DNA from: Lycium barbarum
Taxonomy: Eukaryota > Streptophyta > Magnoliopsida > Solanales > Solanaceae
Assembly: GCF_019175385.1 (NCBI RefSeq)
Contig: NC_083346.1
Span: forward strand, 54,899,821 to 54,963,820
Direction: 5' to 3'
Length of the DNA: 64,000 nt
The notes under the pieces are model-generated. The model was not told where the DNA came from, did not search any database, and saw nothing but the letters and a program-made list of their open reading frames with translations. The translations under genes and the position numbers were made by a program. Positions within the stretch are counted from its first letter, which is position 1, and each line of letters opens with the position of its first letter. This document shows positions 48,530 through 60,620 of the stretch, in pieces.

Positions 48530-48933
48530 GCTTGAAAGCTAGTAGAAAAGTACTAGGTTGAGCTATTTGTTCCATCAGGATGCATTTTTGCCTTTTAGTA
48601 TTGTATCTTCTAACTTCATCATTCTTGGACTCATTCTTCAGGCAGGCGATGATGTTGAGTCGTTACATTTGTTCGTCGCTTATTCTTCAACATTCATCAC
48701 TTACATTTACCACCAATTCCTTGAGAACGTTTTTAGGGATGCTATCCAGCCTCTTACGGTTAAGTGTGCATTCCCTAACGTTAGTGGCTGAATCCTCTAT
48801 GGCCATCACAAAGAGGTGAGGCGGGGGCTGACGAGTGGATCCTCCAACCGTGCTGATCTTTGTCTCATGTTCTGTAGGTAGTGCATCACTTGTCTTCATC
48901 TTTTCAATGGTGTTAACCCTTTGAGGAGAACCT
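48530..48933 (-). pseudogene. Possible gag start of an old LTR element (I)
   Basis: A minus-strand frame of about 70 codons begins at MKTSDALPTEHETKISTVGG, shortly downstream of a perfect primer site. That is where gag should start. I do not recognise the protein. It is stopped at 48687 and the continuation is unclear. Confidence 0.35.
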
Positions 48934-48945
48934 GCTCTGATACCA
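48934..48945 (-). promoter_or_regulatory. Primer-binding site of old element I
   Basis: Sense TGGTATCAGAGC, preceded by AG and a possible LTR end CCTAACA (plus strand TGTTAGGTTGCAC from 48948). This supports an LTR element on the minus strand whose 5' LTR lies to the right. Confidence 0.75.
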
Positions 48946-48947
48946 CT

Positions 48948-51900
48948 TGTTAGGTTGCACAACCTACTTCCTATCCTATGCCATATTCGATTTTCGCTTA
49001 TAGCATGGAACACATTACTCTACATGTTCTATGCTAATGTTTTGCGGAATTTAATCAATGGGTGAGTAAAGGACACACGATATTTACATGGAAACCACCC
49101 GGCTCACAAGGGCGATAAAAACCATGACCTACAAACCTGCAGGATTTACCCCAAACTCCAGTATAACTGTGAGCCAATTACAAATTAAGTTACAAACTCT
49201 GCAACCTAATTCCTACTTCAGCCTTGCTACCCAAACTCTGACTACCAAGGTATCTTCAAATAGTAAGCTCCTACTTGAATTTACAATGTTTTGTATCTAT
49301 GTTTTGTGCTTCTTAATAAACTGATAAAGATACAACTCGATAGAACAAACCTAATACAAGATATCTAGACTTGTGAACTGGAGAACATTATTATACTATA
49401 AAACAGTTCCTTCAATCCTTCTTCTTTCTCTAGGGACGCAACCCTGGATTCTTGAATATTCTTGATAAATCTTCTCTTCGCTCAATATTCTGAATTCTCT
49501 CTTTGTGGGTGTGCAAAATTCTTTTTGGTAATACTTGGATATTTATAACAATTCAAGAACAGTAGGTCGGTCACAAAACCTTCTCCTTATTAGACCATAA
49601 CACTCAATAAGGTTTTATGTTGTACATGGATTATTGCCTTGTTGAGTCATCTTTTTTTCCTTGTAGAAGGCTTACTAATCTAGATAAATATGGTAAGGAA
49701 TCTTTTATACTTGACTGCGAAGTCTTTGCCATAATTCTTCTACAAATCCTTGTTGCTGCAGAACTTACATGGAACATGTTCATGAACCTGTTTCATCCAC
49801 ATGGTTCCTCCATCTCCTCCATCTCCATCTGTATGAGCTGGACATGTTCATATACATGTTCCACCAATCTCTTTCATTCTGCATCTGCCTTTGAACTACT
49901 TCTGAGATTTTGGCTAGAATATGTTGACAGACCTGTTTCATTCATTTGTGTAGCTCTGTGTTTGAGATATTGGCTGGAACATGTTGACAAATTTTTTTTA
50001 TTCGTCTGTGTAGCTCTATCTTCAACTGGTCTTCATATCACTGGTCACTCCACCTCTTTGCTCGATGTCTACCCCTTTAATTATTCCTCCTCTACACCTG
50101 ATGACTCTTTGATATACAACATGTTTTTATACCCGTTCTAATCTTTCATTGAACTGCTCTGTGACTGAGTCTGTATTCATCTCCTTCTTTCTCTATATCT
50201 GTCTATGTGATAGATCATGTATGTGGACCATTCATTCTATCTCTGGTCTCCTTCATTGCACTTGTCAGTGTATTAACCCACATGCTTGCATTGTAGGTTC
50301 ATGTGTATGCTCTTGTGCAATGGAACATGTCTATGGACTTGTTCTAACCATCCTATGTTGCTTGCCTTTTCAGACCTTTTACATTATTGAAGCCTCTGCT
50401 TTTTCTCAACCAACTGTCTAGCTTTGTTCAATTGTGTGTAAGGGACCTGATTAATTCACTGTGCTTTCGTTCTTGGAACATTACTATCATTTTTCATCTG
50501 CTTTCTTGTTCTGAGTTTTTGCTTTGTCAATCATCAAAACTTCGCATATGGGTTTATGACAACACTAGAGTTTAGCAAATAGACTAAACGCATGCATGTT
50601 TAGTATTTTTGCATACACATAAATAACTTTAGAAAATTGACAAGGCTAATAAACACAAATAAAAATTCTAGAGTCAAACGCTTACTACTCAATCATCGTC
50701 TAAGGATAGATGCTAAATGTAGATTAACTATATCAACTCAAGCTAAGACACCAAATAAAAATGTTAATAAAAATATTTCAATAAACATTTTTATTTCTCA
50801 ATTAAACATATGGTATATACTCATAATTATATACACTAAATAGAAAATACAAATGATTCATGATGTTTTGTATTTCAGCTAGCCATGATGTTTTGAATTT
50901 CAGCTATCCACCTCACAATGATCCATGGTGGCTTCCACTCTCCTTGTATCACCTTCTGAAGTATTAAAGAGTTTGTACGTATTACTACTTGACACAAAGC
51001 TTTCCTTAACAGAATCTATATGCTTCCTAAATGGCTTTAGCTTCTGCACTTCCGTGTTTGTTGTCTGATGAATCTCCTAGGTTTCGTCATATATCAGGTC
51101 ACCCTTCCAATACCTTACACACTGTGCATAAGAGCTCCTAATTTCCATATGTTTCCAAGAACGAATCAAGGAGAAAATCAATATTTATACCTAATTCACT
51201 TATAAATAAAAAATTATTTTCGATAGATTTCTAAGGAGAGTGAGTCGCTTATACATGTTCTTTGTATCATATAATAATTTTTCATATTTTTTTATTTTTG
51301 AGAAATACCACATATGTAATAAACATTCTCAAAATGATATTAATTTTAAAAAAAATCAATACCCGGAAATTATTTACAAAATATTAAAAAATCAAAAATT
51401 TAATTTTGAGCAAAACAAAAAAGAATCATCAAAAGCGGAGATTAGGGTGAGCCACACTCTCCGGAAACGTGTTTCATTCGAGAGTGGGGTTCGTCCAGGC
51501 CAACAGATCACCCTTTTCTCCATGGAATGGGTTAGGCGCAACTCAGGTGCAACAAAGGGGTTTTTGCAAGACCCAACTCATTTTTCTTCATCTTTTGGCT
51601 ATTTGGTTACAATTAAAACACAAAGCTTTGTCCCAAATATGTTTTAGAATTGATGTCAAGCATCAATTGCTCGAAAAATCATCAAAAGAGGTGCAAACAT
51701 TTGAAAAAATCTGGCTACTCTTTTTCTCTGAGGGGTCGGCTGGTCTTCTCACCATAACCATGTTTTTCGACAGATTTTATTCATTTAAATCACTAGTTTA
51801 CATCCAAACGTGTTTAGTACTGATTTAAACCATCAAATCAAAGTAAAACCGTTCAAAGATCATCCCATAGAATTAAAAATTGATGGGTTTGGCACTAAAC

Positions 51901-52069
51901 AAACCCTAGCGAGTTTTCCTTAAAATTCTAACCAAATTTTCAATGAAAATGACAATTGATTATATGATTTTGCTAGAAATATATGCGTCACATATTAACC
52001 AAATCAATTCGCGTCAAAATTGCATGAAACCTAGATTATTGAATTTTTTAGGTTAAATTCGTGATAATT
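48948..52069 (-). other. Probable 5' LTR of element I and unassigned AT-rich DNA
   Basis: The LTR should start at 48948 (TGTTAGGTTGCAC). Its other end is not identifiable. The 49740-50400 part carries repeated GAACATGTTC-like palindromes and a ~62-bp tandem pair (about 49890-50020). From about 50580 the DNA is very AT-rich with no repeats or coding signals I can place. A 174-codon frame at 49617-50141 overlaps the tandem pair and looks like chance. Confidence 0.4.
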
Positions 52070-54387
52070 TGTTACACCTCGGAAAATTTCCCCTCAGTAT
52101 ACAGTGAATAGGCCAACGAAGGGTATGACGTATAAGATGTTTGGATAAGTATGAAATAGCATTTTATGACCCTAATCGAGATTTCAAAGACATTTAAGGT
52201 AAGGGAAGAAAGTTGTTAAGGAAAGCAGGTTGTATGTTGTGTGTCGGGCAAGAATTTCGAGTATCGAATTAATGAGAGTTTAAAAACGTTTTGGAGAAGA
52301 GTTATAACGACCCTAAGATTGTTAATGAAGTGCTAAACAAGTGTCAAGAATATTCCATAAGGATCGGAGATCAAATGAAGTGACAAGAGAAAGATCAGTG
52401 AAAAGGTGGGTTATACGATCGATTATACAAACCGTACAATGGACCGTAGAAGTGTCACAGAATAAAGGTTCTGAAGGGTTAATTTCACGGTCACTTATAC
52501 GGACCGTATAAAATTCTATGGCCCGTATAATGTGCCGTCAAATTGACACAGAGTGGGATGGTCACTGGAGCAGTTTTACGGTCAATTATACGGACCATAT
52601 AAATTTATAAGGACCGTATAATTGTCCGTATAATGACGGCGGGACAGATTTCAAGTTTTAAATAAGAGACCCAAGTTCATTTATTTCATTTTCATTTTTC
52701 ATTCTCCATAAGTCAAGAACTCTCTAGAATATTCTCCACTCTTCATCCACAAGAAACCAAAGGAAATTGATGATCAACTTCATCAAACCAACCAAAATCA
52801 AGAGTGTGAAGCACGTTAAAGTCATCTAAGCCAAGCAATTTCAAGAAAAGTGAACTAGGGTTTTGGTGTAAGAAGGGAAATATCACTCAAGGCTTGTTCC
52901 CACAATATCTAAGGTAAGTTTTATGATATTTTCATGATGTTTGAGATATTGTGAAGTTGAAACACTTGGATTGTTGAAGAATATAGAAAATGAGTCATAA
53001 ATGTGGGAATAGTGCTAGTGTTGAGTAGTAGTTTGGGATGGATCATGAATATGGATATGTTGTGATTGTAAATAGATTATGAATGACATTTCGAACATGA
53101 AATGAGCATTAAACGTAAAAGAACGCAATAGTGAGTTATGACCATGATTATGGGGGAATTGAAGTGAAATTGTGAAATGTGGATAATGTAGATAAATGAT
53201 GGTGGTTATTTATGATATCAGGAATGATGTTATGGATGTTTGGGAGTTGATATAGAATATGGGAAAAGTGGTATAAACAAAGGAAATGCTGCCCAATTTT
53301 CTCTAGCTTTAGTAAGTACTTTATTATAATCGCTTAGCTAATGTAATGCGAATTCTTTCAAAGGTAAAGACGTGAGCATTAAGGGAGAACGAGCAAGTAA
53401 TAGAGTAGTAAACGACAAAGGTATGTGAGGCTTGTCCTTTCTTTCTATGGCACGAATCCGATGGCATGATTTCTCCTTCTTCTCCATGAATTCTCTATAT
53501 TCCGGAAAGTCAAAAGTCTATGATCATGAATAGCTATATGAGATAAGAGATATGTTATGAGTTGAATAATGATGTTGTTTAATGAATACACTCACCTTAC
53601 ATACTATTTCCTTCAAGGTGAGGCAGGATACTATTAAGTTAATGATGTCAGATATTGTATACACTCACCTTATATACTATTTCTTTCAAGGTGATGCAGG
53701 AAGCTTATAGATGTCCATAATGGAATCGGGGGTTCACGACCTTATGTCACCTCGATAAAGCATAGCTATCTTGGAGTTATTATACATGAATTATGATGAG
53801 TATATGTGGATGATATTACACCGTACCTATATGAACGGGCAGACATACACACCACTATAGTGGGCAGCTTATACCCCGGACGCGGGAGGCCTGGACACAG
53901 GTTATACATTATCACACCGTACCTATATGGACAGGCAGCTTATACATTATTGCATAAATGATATGATGATGGTTATGAGTAAGTGCTTTGTGTCATTTCT
54001 TTTATAAGTGACAGTCATATAAAATTGCACCTTATTGATGCTTCCTTTATCTCATTCACGTATTTTCATTGTTTATGCCTCTCATACTCAGTACAATGTT
54101 CGTACTGACGTCCGTTTTCTTTGGACGTTGTGTTCATGCCCACAGGTAGACAGGGAGGTGATCCTGATCCAGACTCATAGGAGCCTGCAGATGATTTGAG
54201 AGCACTCCATTGTTCGGAAGTGCTTATGATTATTCTTTTGTGTACATGTATATTTTGGGCATGACGGGGTCTTGTCCCGTTCTAATGTCTAGCACTCCAG
54301 TAGAGGCTCGTAGATATACAGTGTAGGTTATATGGTATCGCGGGGGTTAACATGGTGCCTGCTCGACCCATGAGTACGGTCGTGACA
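52070..54387 (+). repeat. Gypsy LTR J (5' LTR, plus strand)
   Basis: TGTTACACCTCGGAAAATTT to GGTCGTGACA, 2318 bp, related to the A/B/D LTRs but in the opposite orientation. It has the U3 palindrome TACGGACCGTA at 52498-52508 with decayed relatives nearby. The R palindrome CAGTACAATGTTCGTACTG is at 54089-54107. A duplicated CTCACCTTA unit lies near 53590-53700. Confidence 0.88.
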
Positions 54388-54637
54388 AAGTTAGTACCAG
54401 AGCCCTAAGTTACCTGTCTTAGAATTACAAGAGCATTATCTAGTAGAGTCTTGTGGACAGTACGAAGTGCTCTGTACTTATCTGCGAGAGGCTATAAGAC
54501 ATTTGGGAAACTACCATCCCTTTATTCCCTTCGTACTACTTCATTCAAATTGGTATCTAGTCAATTAAAATTGGTATTTTAAACTCCTTTATCCTATTTT
54601 ATCCCTGATGGTGGGAGCTCTTTCTAGAATTCGGACA
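54388..54637 (+). other. Element J primer site and leader, cut by K
   Basis: TAGTACCAGAGC at 54392-54403 is the primer site with two transition changes, 4 bases after the LTR. The leader that follows matches the reverse complement of the B leader (AGAGTCTTGTGGACAG, GAGAGGCTATAAGACATT). It is interrupted at 54637 by K. The rest of J should lie beyond the right edge of the window. Confidence 0.75.
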
Positions 54638-54750
54638 TGTCACGACCCCGCCCCGTGGGCCATAACTAGTGCCCGAGCTGGACACCCATATGTACCTGTC
54701 AGACATAATCGGACTGATACTATAGGTCCTCAATTAATCACATATTAATA

Positions 54751-54944
54751 ACATATGCAAGCCGACGGGGCTGCCACGGTATATATCATTATACTACGCA
54801 AGCCGACAAGGCTGCCACTAAATATCAGTATATTACGCAAGCCGACAAGGCTGCCACTACATATTTGTATATTACGCAATCCGACAAGGCTGCAACTACG
54901 ACACGATAATATATGCAAGCCGGCAAGGCTGCTACAACGACAGA
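54751..54944. repeat. 39-bp tandem repeat in K 3' LTR
   Basis: About five units with core CGCAAGCCGACAAGGCTGCC then ACTACATAT. The same array is at 62350-62530 in the 5' LTR. Confidence 0.92.
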
Positions 54945-55068
54945 ACATCCACAATAACCATATAGACACAACTGATCAAATCTGAATACAACCCACATAC
55001 ATGTCTACAGACCTCTAAGAGTATCAACCGTCAAATATGAAGGGACAGGGCCCCGTCGTACCCCTAAA

Positions 55069-55070
<2 letters not shown>

Positions 55071-55142
<72 letters not shown>
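55071..55142. repeat. (CA)n(TA)n microsatellite
   Basis: About 24 CA units then about 12 TA units. The 5' LTR has only a short TA tract at the matching place (near 62665-62690). Confidence 0.97.
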
Positions 55143-55145
<3 letters not shown>

Positions 55146-57000
55146 CAGAAATTCTGTACCAAAAGCTAGGCTCTAGAACAACGGAGCTCTCCAAGACAGC
55201 AGAAAGGGAATCCTATGTTGGCGGATCACCAAAGCGAGTATCTGTACCTGTGGGCATGAAACGCAGCCCCCCCTGCCCCTTCCTGCCCCCCCCCCCCCCC
55301 GAAGATAGGGGGGTCAGTACGAGATATGTGTTGAGTATGTAAAGAATGAAATACAGTAAAGAGGATCATACTGAAGTAGGGAGTACAGGAGACAAGGATA
55401 ACATCCAGAATACCAAAACACTTGGCTTTTGAAACATAAATCATGCATGTCAATATCATAGATCATACCTGGCCCGTTATGGGACTCGGTGACATAATCA
55501 TATCATCTTCATTTATATATATAACGTGTCCCGGCCCTCTAGTGAGGGACTCGGTGAACAATGAAGTGAAACTGTGTACTAAAACGTGTCCTGGCCCGGG
55601 ACTCAGTGAAAGATATATTGAGGCATGCACGAGCAGAGTAGTGAGAAACCATATGCAAGTTAAAACGAAATAGTCGTATCAAGTACCTTTTGAATATCAC
55701 TATGGATTATATGAATATAGAACTTTTGGAATCATACACACGTATCAAGGCATAATGAAATAGCTTCTGGGAGTCAAGAACATTAGCCATCCTAGTGGCT
55801 CTAAGAATAGGAGCTTCTTTGAAATCATACATATACGTCGTCTGTTTGTTTCATAAAGATCATGCCAAAAGAAAGAAGGGTTAACTTTACATACTTGTTA
55901 ACGATTGATCGCAAACCCATTCGCTTCGTCGCCCCTATAGCCTATTTAATATAAAAGTAACGCTATCGTTAGTAACTATATTTTCCAGTTCGTAAATCTG
56001 TAGTCCATCGCTTATAGAACTTATTCTTTAACTAATACTTTCTCGTTAAGGGTTTTTCATTATCTAAGGACTTAACGAAAATCGGGCAGCATTTTCCCTA
56101 TATATTCACCTAACCCAAATTTTCAATTAGCCTCCTGTTATCACAAAAATACCAACAACAATATATGAACATAATCATACCTTCAATTAAAAAAGGATAA
56201 CAACATGTCCACCAAACAACACAACTTCAATTTTAATCATTTAATCCCTTCATTTTTACCATACAATCCATAATAACAACAACCATAATGCTACTTAAAA
56301 ATTCAATTCTCCAGGCCTAATTAGAACAGCCCCCCTACACGGCTCAATTTACACATTACATCAACATACACAACTTCTTACATTCATCACACACCTACTA
56401 ATTTATACACGTTTAAATCACCTCCAAAACATGTAAAAAAAAAGATTAAATCTTACCTTAATAAGCTTGGCTCCTTAACCTTGATAATCACTTGGATGTT
56501 TACAACACCTTAACACTTTAATTCCTCTCTTCTTCATGCTCATTCTCGGCTAGAAATGCCATGGCCGAAAGCCTCTCTCTCCCTCTCTAACTTTGCCTCT
56601 TTCTCTTTCTAACTTAACTACTTGGAATGAAATGAATTTGTGATGAATCAATTGTTCATCAAAGCATGGTTTTATATGCTTCCCCTCAGCCTTCCACGTG
56701 CCCCTCAAGGTGAGTCATTGTGTTGATTGTAATTTTTTTTTTAAATAATAATCGGGTGGGGTCCACTAATTTTATAATTGGCTAACTTAATTAATCTTAA
56801 TTAATCACTAATCTTCACTTAATAATATAATCATAATTAATCAGTCTCTAATCTCTAATAATATTTCTACACTAAATAAAATTTATAAACAATTGTGTTC
56901 TAATTAAAAATTCCTATTTCGTATCCGAAAATGATCTCGTCTTTAACTTGAGTCAATTCTCTTGTGAATAAATCGACGTATAAAAATACGGGATATAACA

Positions 57001-57036
57001 TCCTTCCCCCCTTTAGAACATTCGTCCTCGAATGTA
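57001..57036 (-). promoter_or_regulatory. Polypurine tract and hairpin of element K
   Basis: Sense AAAGGGGGGAAGGA abuts the LTR. The hairpin arms AACATTCG/CGAATGTA at 57017-57036 have one end mismatch. Confidence 0.9.
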
Positions 57037-57169
57037 GAATTGGTCCCGTAAGGTCTTATAAGAATTTTGGGGAAGTCTCCCTTATCGTTATAACATATAG
57101 TTTCATCAGTCGATCAATATAATCAAGTGAGGAGTTTAACTTACCTGTAGGCGTAGGGAACAAGTAAGG

Positions 57170-57693
57170 TTACTTATTCTTTACCTCCTCCTCGGCTTCC
57201 CAGGTCATCTCTTGTCTATTGTTGTTTCGCCATAACACTTTGACGGAAACCACGTCCTTGGTTCGCAACCTCCTGACCTGCCGATCAAGTATGGCTATAG
57301 GCTGCTCCTCATTGGATAACTCCTCTATCACCTGGATATCGTCTACGGGAAATACTCTGGAAGGGTCGCTTATACATTTGCGAAGCATTGACACGTGAAA
57401 GACTGGATGTGCTGCTTCCAAATCAGACGGTAAGTCCAACTCGTAGGAAACACGGCCTACCCTACGAATAATCTGATAAGGCCCAATGTACCTCGGGCTT
57501 AGCTTCCCTTTCTTTCCGAATCTCATGACACCCTTCATGGGTGACACCTTCAAGAACACCCAATCACCAATCTGAAATTCTAAGTGTCGACGTCGATTAT
57601 CTGCATATGATTTCTGTCGACTCTGGTCTGCCAGTAACCTCTCCTGAATGAGCTTCACTTTATCAACAGCCTGCTAAACCATATCCGGGCCTA
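57170..57693 (-). pseudogene. Element K integrase C-terminus and chromodomain
   Basis: An open frame of about 160 codons: GKLSPRYIGPYQIIRRVGRV, HPVFHVSMLRKCISDP and the chromodomain-type module PIAILDRQVRRLRTKDVVSV, then VLWRNNNRQEMTWEAEEEV, ending NK-stop. It is separated from the core by the 80-bp duplication, whose downstream copy also has a TAG (Gln codon) near 57676. Confidence 0.9.
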
Positions 57694-57774
57694 TTGTCGA
57701 CTCTGGTCTGCCAGTAACCTCTCCTGAATGAGCTTCACTTTATCAACAGCCTGCTGAACCATATCCGGGCCTAT
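57615..57774 (-). repeat. 80-bp tandem duplication in K integrase
   Basis: The plus strand TGTCGACTCTGGTCTGCCAG starts at 57615 and again at 57695. The two copies differ at one base near 57676 (TAA against TGA on the plus strand). The 80-bp length shifts the reading frame. Confidence 0.95.
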
Positions 57775-58702
57775 CACCAATATCAAACCAGCCAATAGGT
57801 GACCTGCACTTCTTCCCATACAAGGCCTCATACGGTGCCATCTGAATACTTGAATGGTAACTGTTATTATAGGCAAATTCAATAAGTGGCAAATGATCAT
57901 CCCAGCTACCCCTGAAATCAATAATACAGGCCCGTAACATATCTTGTAGTGTCTGAATAGTACGCTCAGCCTGTCCGTCAGTATGAGGATGGAATGTTGT
58001 GCTAAGACTCACTTGTGTCCCCAATCCCTCCTGGAAGGATCTCCAGAAGTTAGCTGTAAACTGGGCTCCTCTATCGGAGATAATAGCTGTGGGAACCCCG
58101 TGAAGTCTCACAATCTCCTTGAGGTATAACCTGGCATAGTCCTCAGTTGAATAAGTAGTCCTGACTGGAAGAAAGTGGGCTGATTTTGTTAATCTATCAA
58201 CGATAACCCAAATAGAGTCATATTTTCGCAGAGTGCGAGGTAAACCTGTGACAAAGCCCATATTAATTACCTCCCATTTCCAAGTCGGAATCTCTAACTC
58301 CTGCAATAATCCACCGGGCTTTTGATGCTTGACCTTAACCCGTTGACAATTCAGGCACTGAGCAACAAACTCTGCTATATCTTTCTTCATGCCATCCCAC
58401 CAATACAAGCATCTGAGGTCATGATACATCTTCGTTGACCCTGGATGAACTGAATAACGAGCATAGTGTGCCTCTCCCATAACCTGTTGCCGCAACCCTG
58501 CAACCTCAGGTATACATAATCTGCCTCTGTATCGTAGCACTCCATTAGGTGCAACTTCAAATGGGGTCTCCTCCTTTTGAAGAGATGCATCTCTGTAATG
58601 TACAAGAATATGGTCCTCGTACTGGCATCTCTTTATCTCTTCTATGATAGAGGACTCAGCAACTCCCCGAACAAAAAGTCCGCCATTATCAGAATCAGCC
58701 AA
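57743..58702 (-). pseudogene. Element K integrase zinc domain and core, catalytic Asp lost
   Basis: An open frame of 319 codons. The zinc domain reads [13 protein letters not shown] and QCLNCQRVK, keeping His, His, Cys, Cys. In the core, NMDF of the other elements is [10 protein letters not shown] here (near 58256), so the first catalytic Asp is Gly. [12 protein letters not shown] and [16 protein letters not shown] are present. [15 protein letters not shown] and [18 protein letters not shown] follow. The frame then breaks at the 80-bp duplication. The rest of the fold looks sound. Confidence 0.92.
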
Positions 58703-60101
58703 CCGGACTCCAAGGTTAGCTAACTAGCAAATCGCCCGGACTATCTCCTTCCGTTCTGGTTGTACATCAGCCAAACTACCCATAGATTTACGGCTAAGAG
58801 CATCTGCTACAACATTTTCTTTCCCTGGATGGTATAGAATGTCAACATCATAGTCCTTCAGCAACTCTAGCCACCGCCTCTGTCGCAAATTTAGCTCCTT
58901 CTGCTTAAAAATATATTGGAGACTCTTATGATTTGTATAAATATTAACATGCACACCGTATAAATAATGTCTCCATATCTTCAAGGCATGAATCACCATT
59001 GCTAACTCCAGATCATGGCTGGGATAATTTCTTTCGTGCTTTCTGAGCTGTCGGGAGGCATAGGCTATAACTCTGCCATGCTGCATCAACACACAACCTA
59101 ACCCGACGCCTGAGGCATCACAATAAATAACATAGCCATCTGGCCCCTCGGGAAGTGTTAGAACTGGAGTCGTAGTCAACTTGTCCTTCAATAATTGGAA
59201 GCTTCGCTCACAGACATCGGTCCATTGAAACTTAGCTGCCTTCTGTGTTAGCCTTGTTAAAGGCGCTGAAATTGAGGCAAACTTCTCTACAAACCTCCTG
59301 TAATACCCTGCTAGCCCCAGAAAACTTCGTAACTCGGTAGGCGTCGTAGGTCTAGGCCAAGTCTTTACCGCCTCAATCTTCTGTGAGTCTACCCGAATGC
59401 CATCACCTCCAATAATGTGCCCCAAGAATGCTACCGAAGTCAGCCAGAATTCACATTTAGAAAATTTAGCATACAGCTTCTGGTGCTGGAGCACTCTAAG
59501 TACCGCCCTCAGATGGTCTGCATGCTCTTCTTCTGATCGTGAATAGACTAGAATATCGTCAATGAATACACTCACGAACATATCTAGAAATGGCTTGAAC
59601 ACTCGGTTCATTAGATCCATAAATACTACTGGGGCATTGGTCAGCCCAAAAGACATTACTCTAAACTCATAATGTCCGTATCGGGTCCTGAATGCAGTCT
59701 TCAGAATATCTGCCTCCCTTACTCGCACCTGGTGGTAGCCTGACCGTAAGTCTATCTTTGAGAAACACTTACAACCCTGCAACTGGTCAAATAGATCATC
59801 AATTCTGGGGAGGGGATATCTATTCTTTATTGTCACCTTGTTCAGCTACCTATAATCAATACACATTCGCAGCGATCCTTCTTTCTTTCTCACGAACAGT
59901 ACCGGTGCTCCCCAAGGTAATGTACTGGGCCTGATGAAGCCCTTTTCTAATAAATCTCTCAATTCCTCCATATCTATAGGGAGGAATAGATATGGGCTGC
60001 GTATCTGGCAGCACATCTATAATAAACTCTACCTCCCGCTCGGGAGGAAGGCCTGGAAGTTCATCTGGGAATACATCTGGAAATTCCCTAACTATCGGCA
60101 C
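58703..60101 (-). pseudogene. Element K reverse transcriptase and RNase H
   Basis: A 370-codon frame (58724-59836) has [37 protein letters not shown] and the intact catalytic box FIDDILVYS. RNase H follows with [40 protein letters not shown] (Asn in place of the usual Asp) and [16 protein letters not shown] near 59848 (Gln in YRQLN) and a ~45-bp deletion near 59970 interrupt the N-terminus. The lead-in [20 protein letters not shown] lies at 59990-60095. A TAG near 58722 precedes the integrase. Confidence 0.92.
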
Positions 60102-60620
60102 TGACTGAAGAGTCTACGCTTCTGCCTTCAGGTCATACACCCGAACCAGATGATATATATACCCCTTTCTAACCATCTTCCTTGCCATGAGGTATGAAAT
60201 AAACTTACCCCTCGGCGATGCTGTACTTCCCATCCACTCTAGTTGACTCTCCTGGAAATTGAAAACGAACCACCTTTCCTCAACAATCAACGTTGGCATA
60301 ACAAGAAGCTAGCCAATCCATACCCATAATAACATCGAACTCAGTCATATCTAACTCTATCAGATCTGCTTTGGTGCAACGACGATATATAATTACCGAA
60401 CAATCTCTATATACTTGCCTTGCTATAACAGAATCTCCTACCGGTGTAGCTACCTCAAATGGTTTTATCGGTTCAGGTTTTATCCCAATTCTAGTAGCAA
60501 CGAAGGGAGAAATATACGATAAAGTGGAGCCTGGGTCTATCAATGCATATACGGCTTGGGAGAAAATCGATAGTATACCTGTAACCACATTTGGTGATGT
60601 CTCCTGATCCTGTCTACTAG
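60102..60620 (-). pseudogene. Element K aspartic protease
   Basis: [20 protein letters not shown] and VGDSVIARQVYRDCSVIIY carry the first part. [18 protein letters not shown] follows and is then shifted in frame near 60290. A stop near 60113 ends the block. Confidence 0.87.

Larger units (their letters stand above)
54638..57000 (-). repeat. Element K 3' LTR
   Basis: TGTCACGACCCC to GGGATATAACA, 2363 bp, next to K's PPT. The left flank is GGACA, the expected target-site duplication. It contains a 39-bp tandem repeat, a CA/TA microsatellite, a C run near 55280-55300 and a degenerate R palindrome (55315-55333). Confidence 0.93.

Noticed and set aside
48218..48535. 105-codon plus-strand frame
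   Set aside because: It lies within solo LTR H and crosses its end into the target-site duplication. No motif.
49617..50141. 174-codon plus-strand frame
   Set aside because: Low-complexity Phe/Cys/Ser/Leu composition over a tandem pair, with no domain. Better read as LTR-like DNA.
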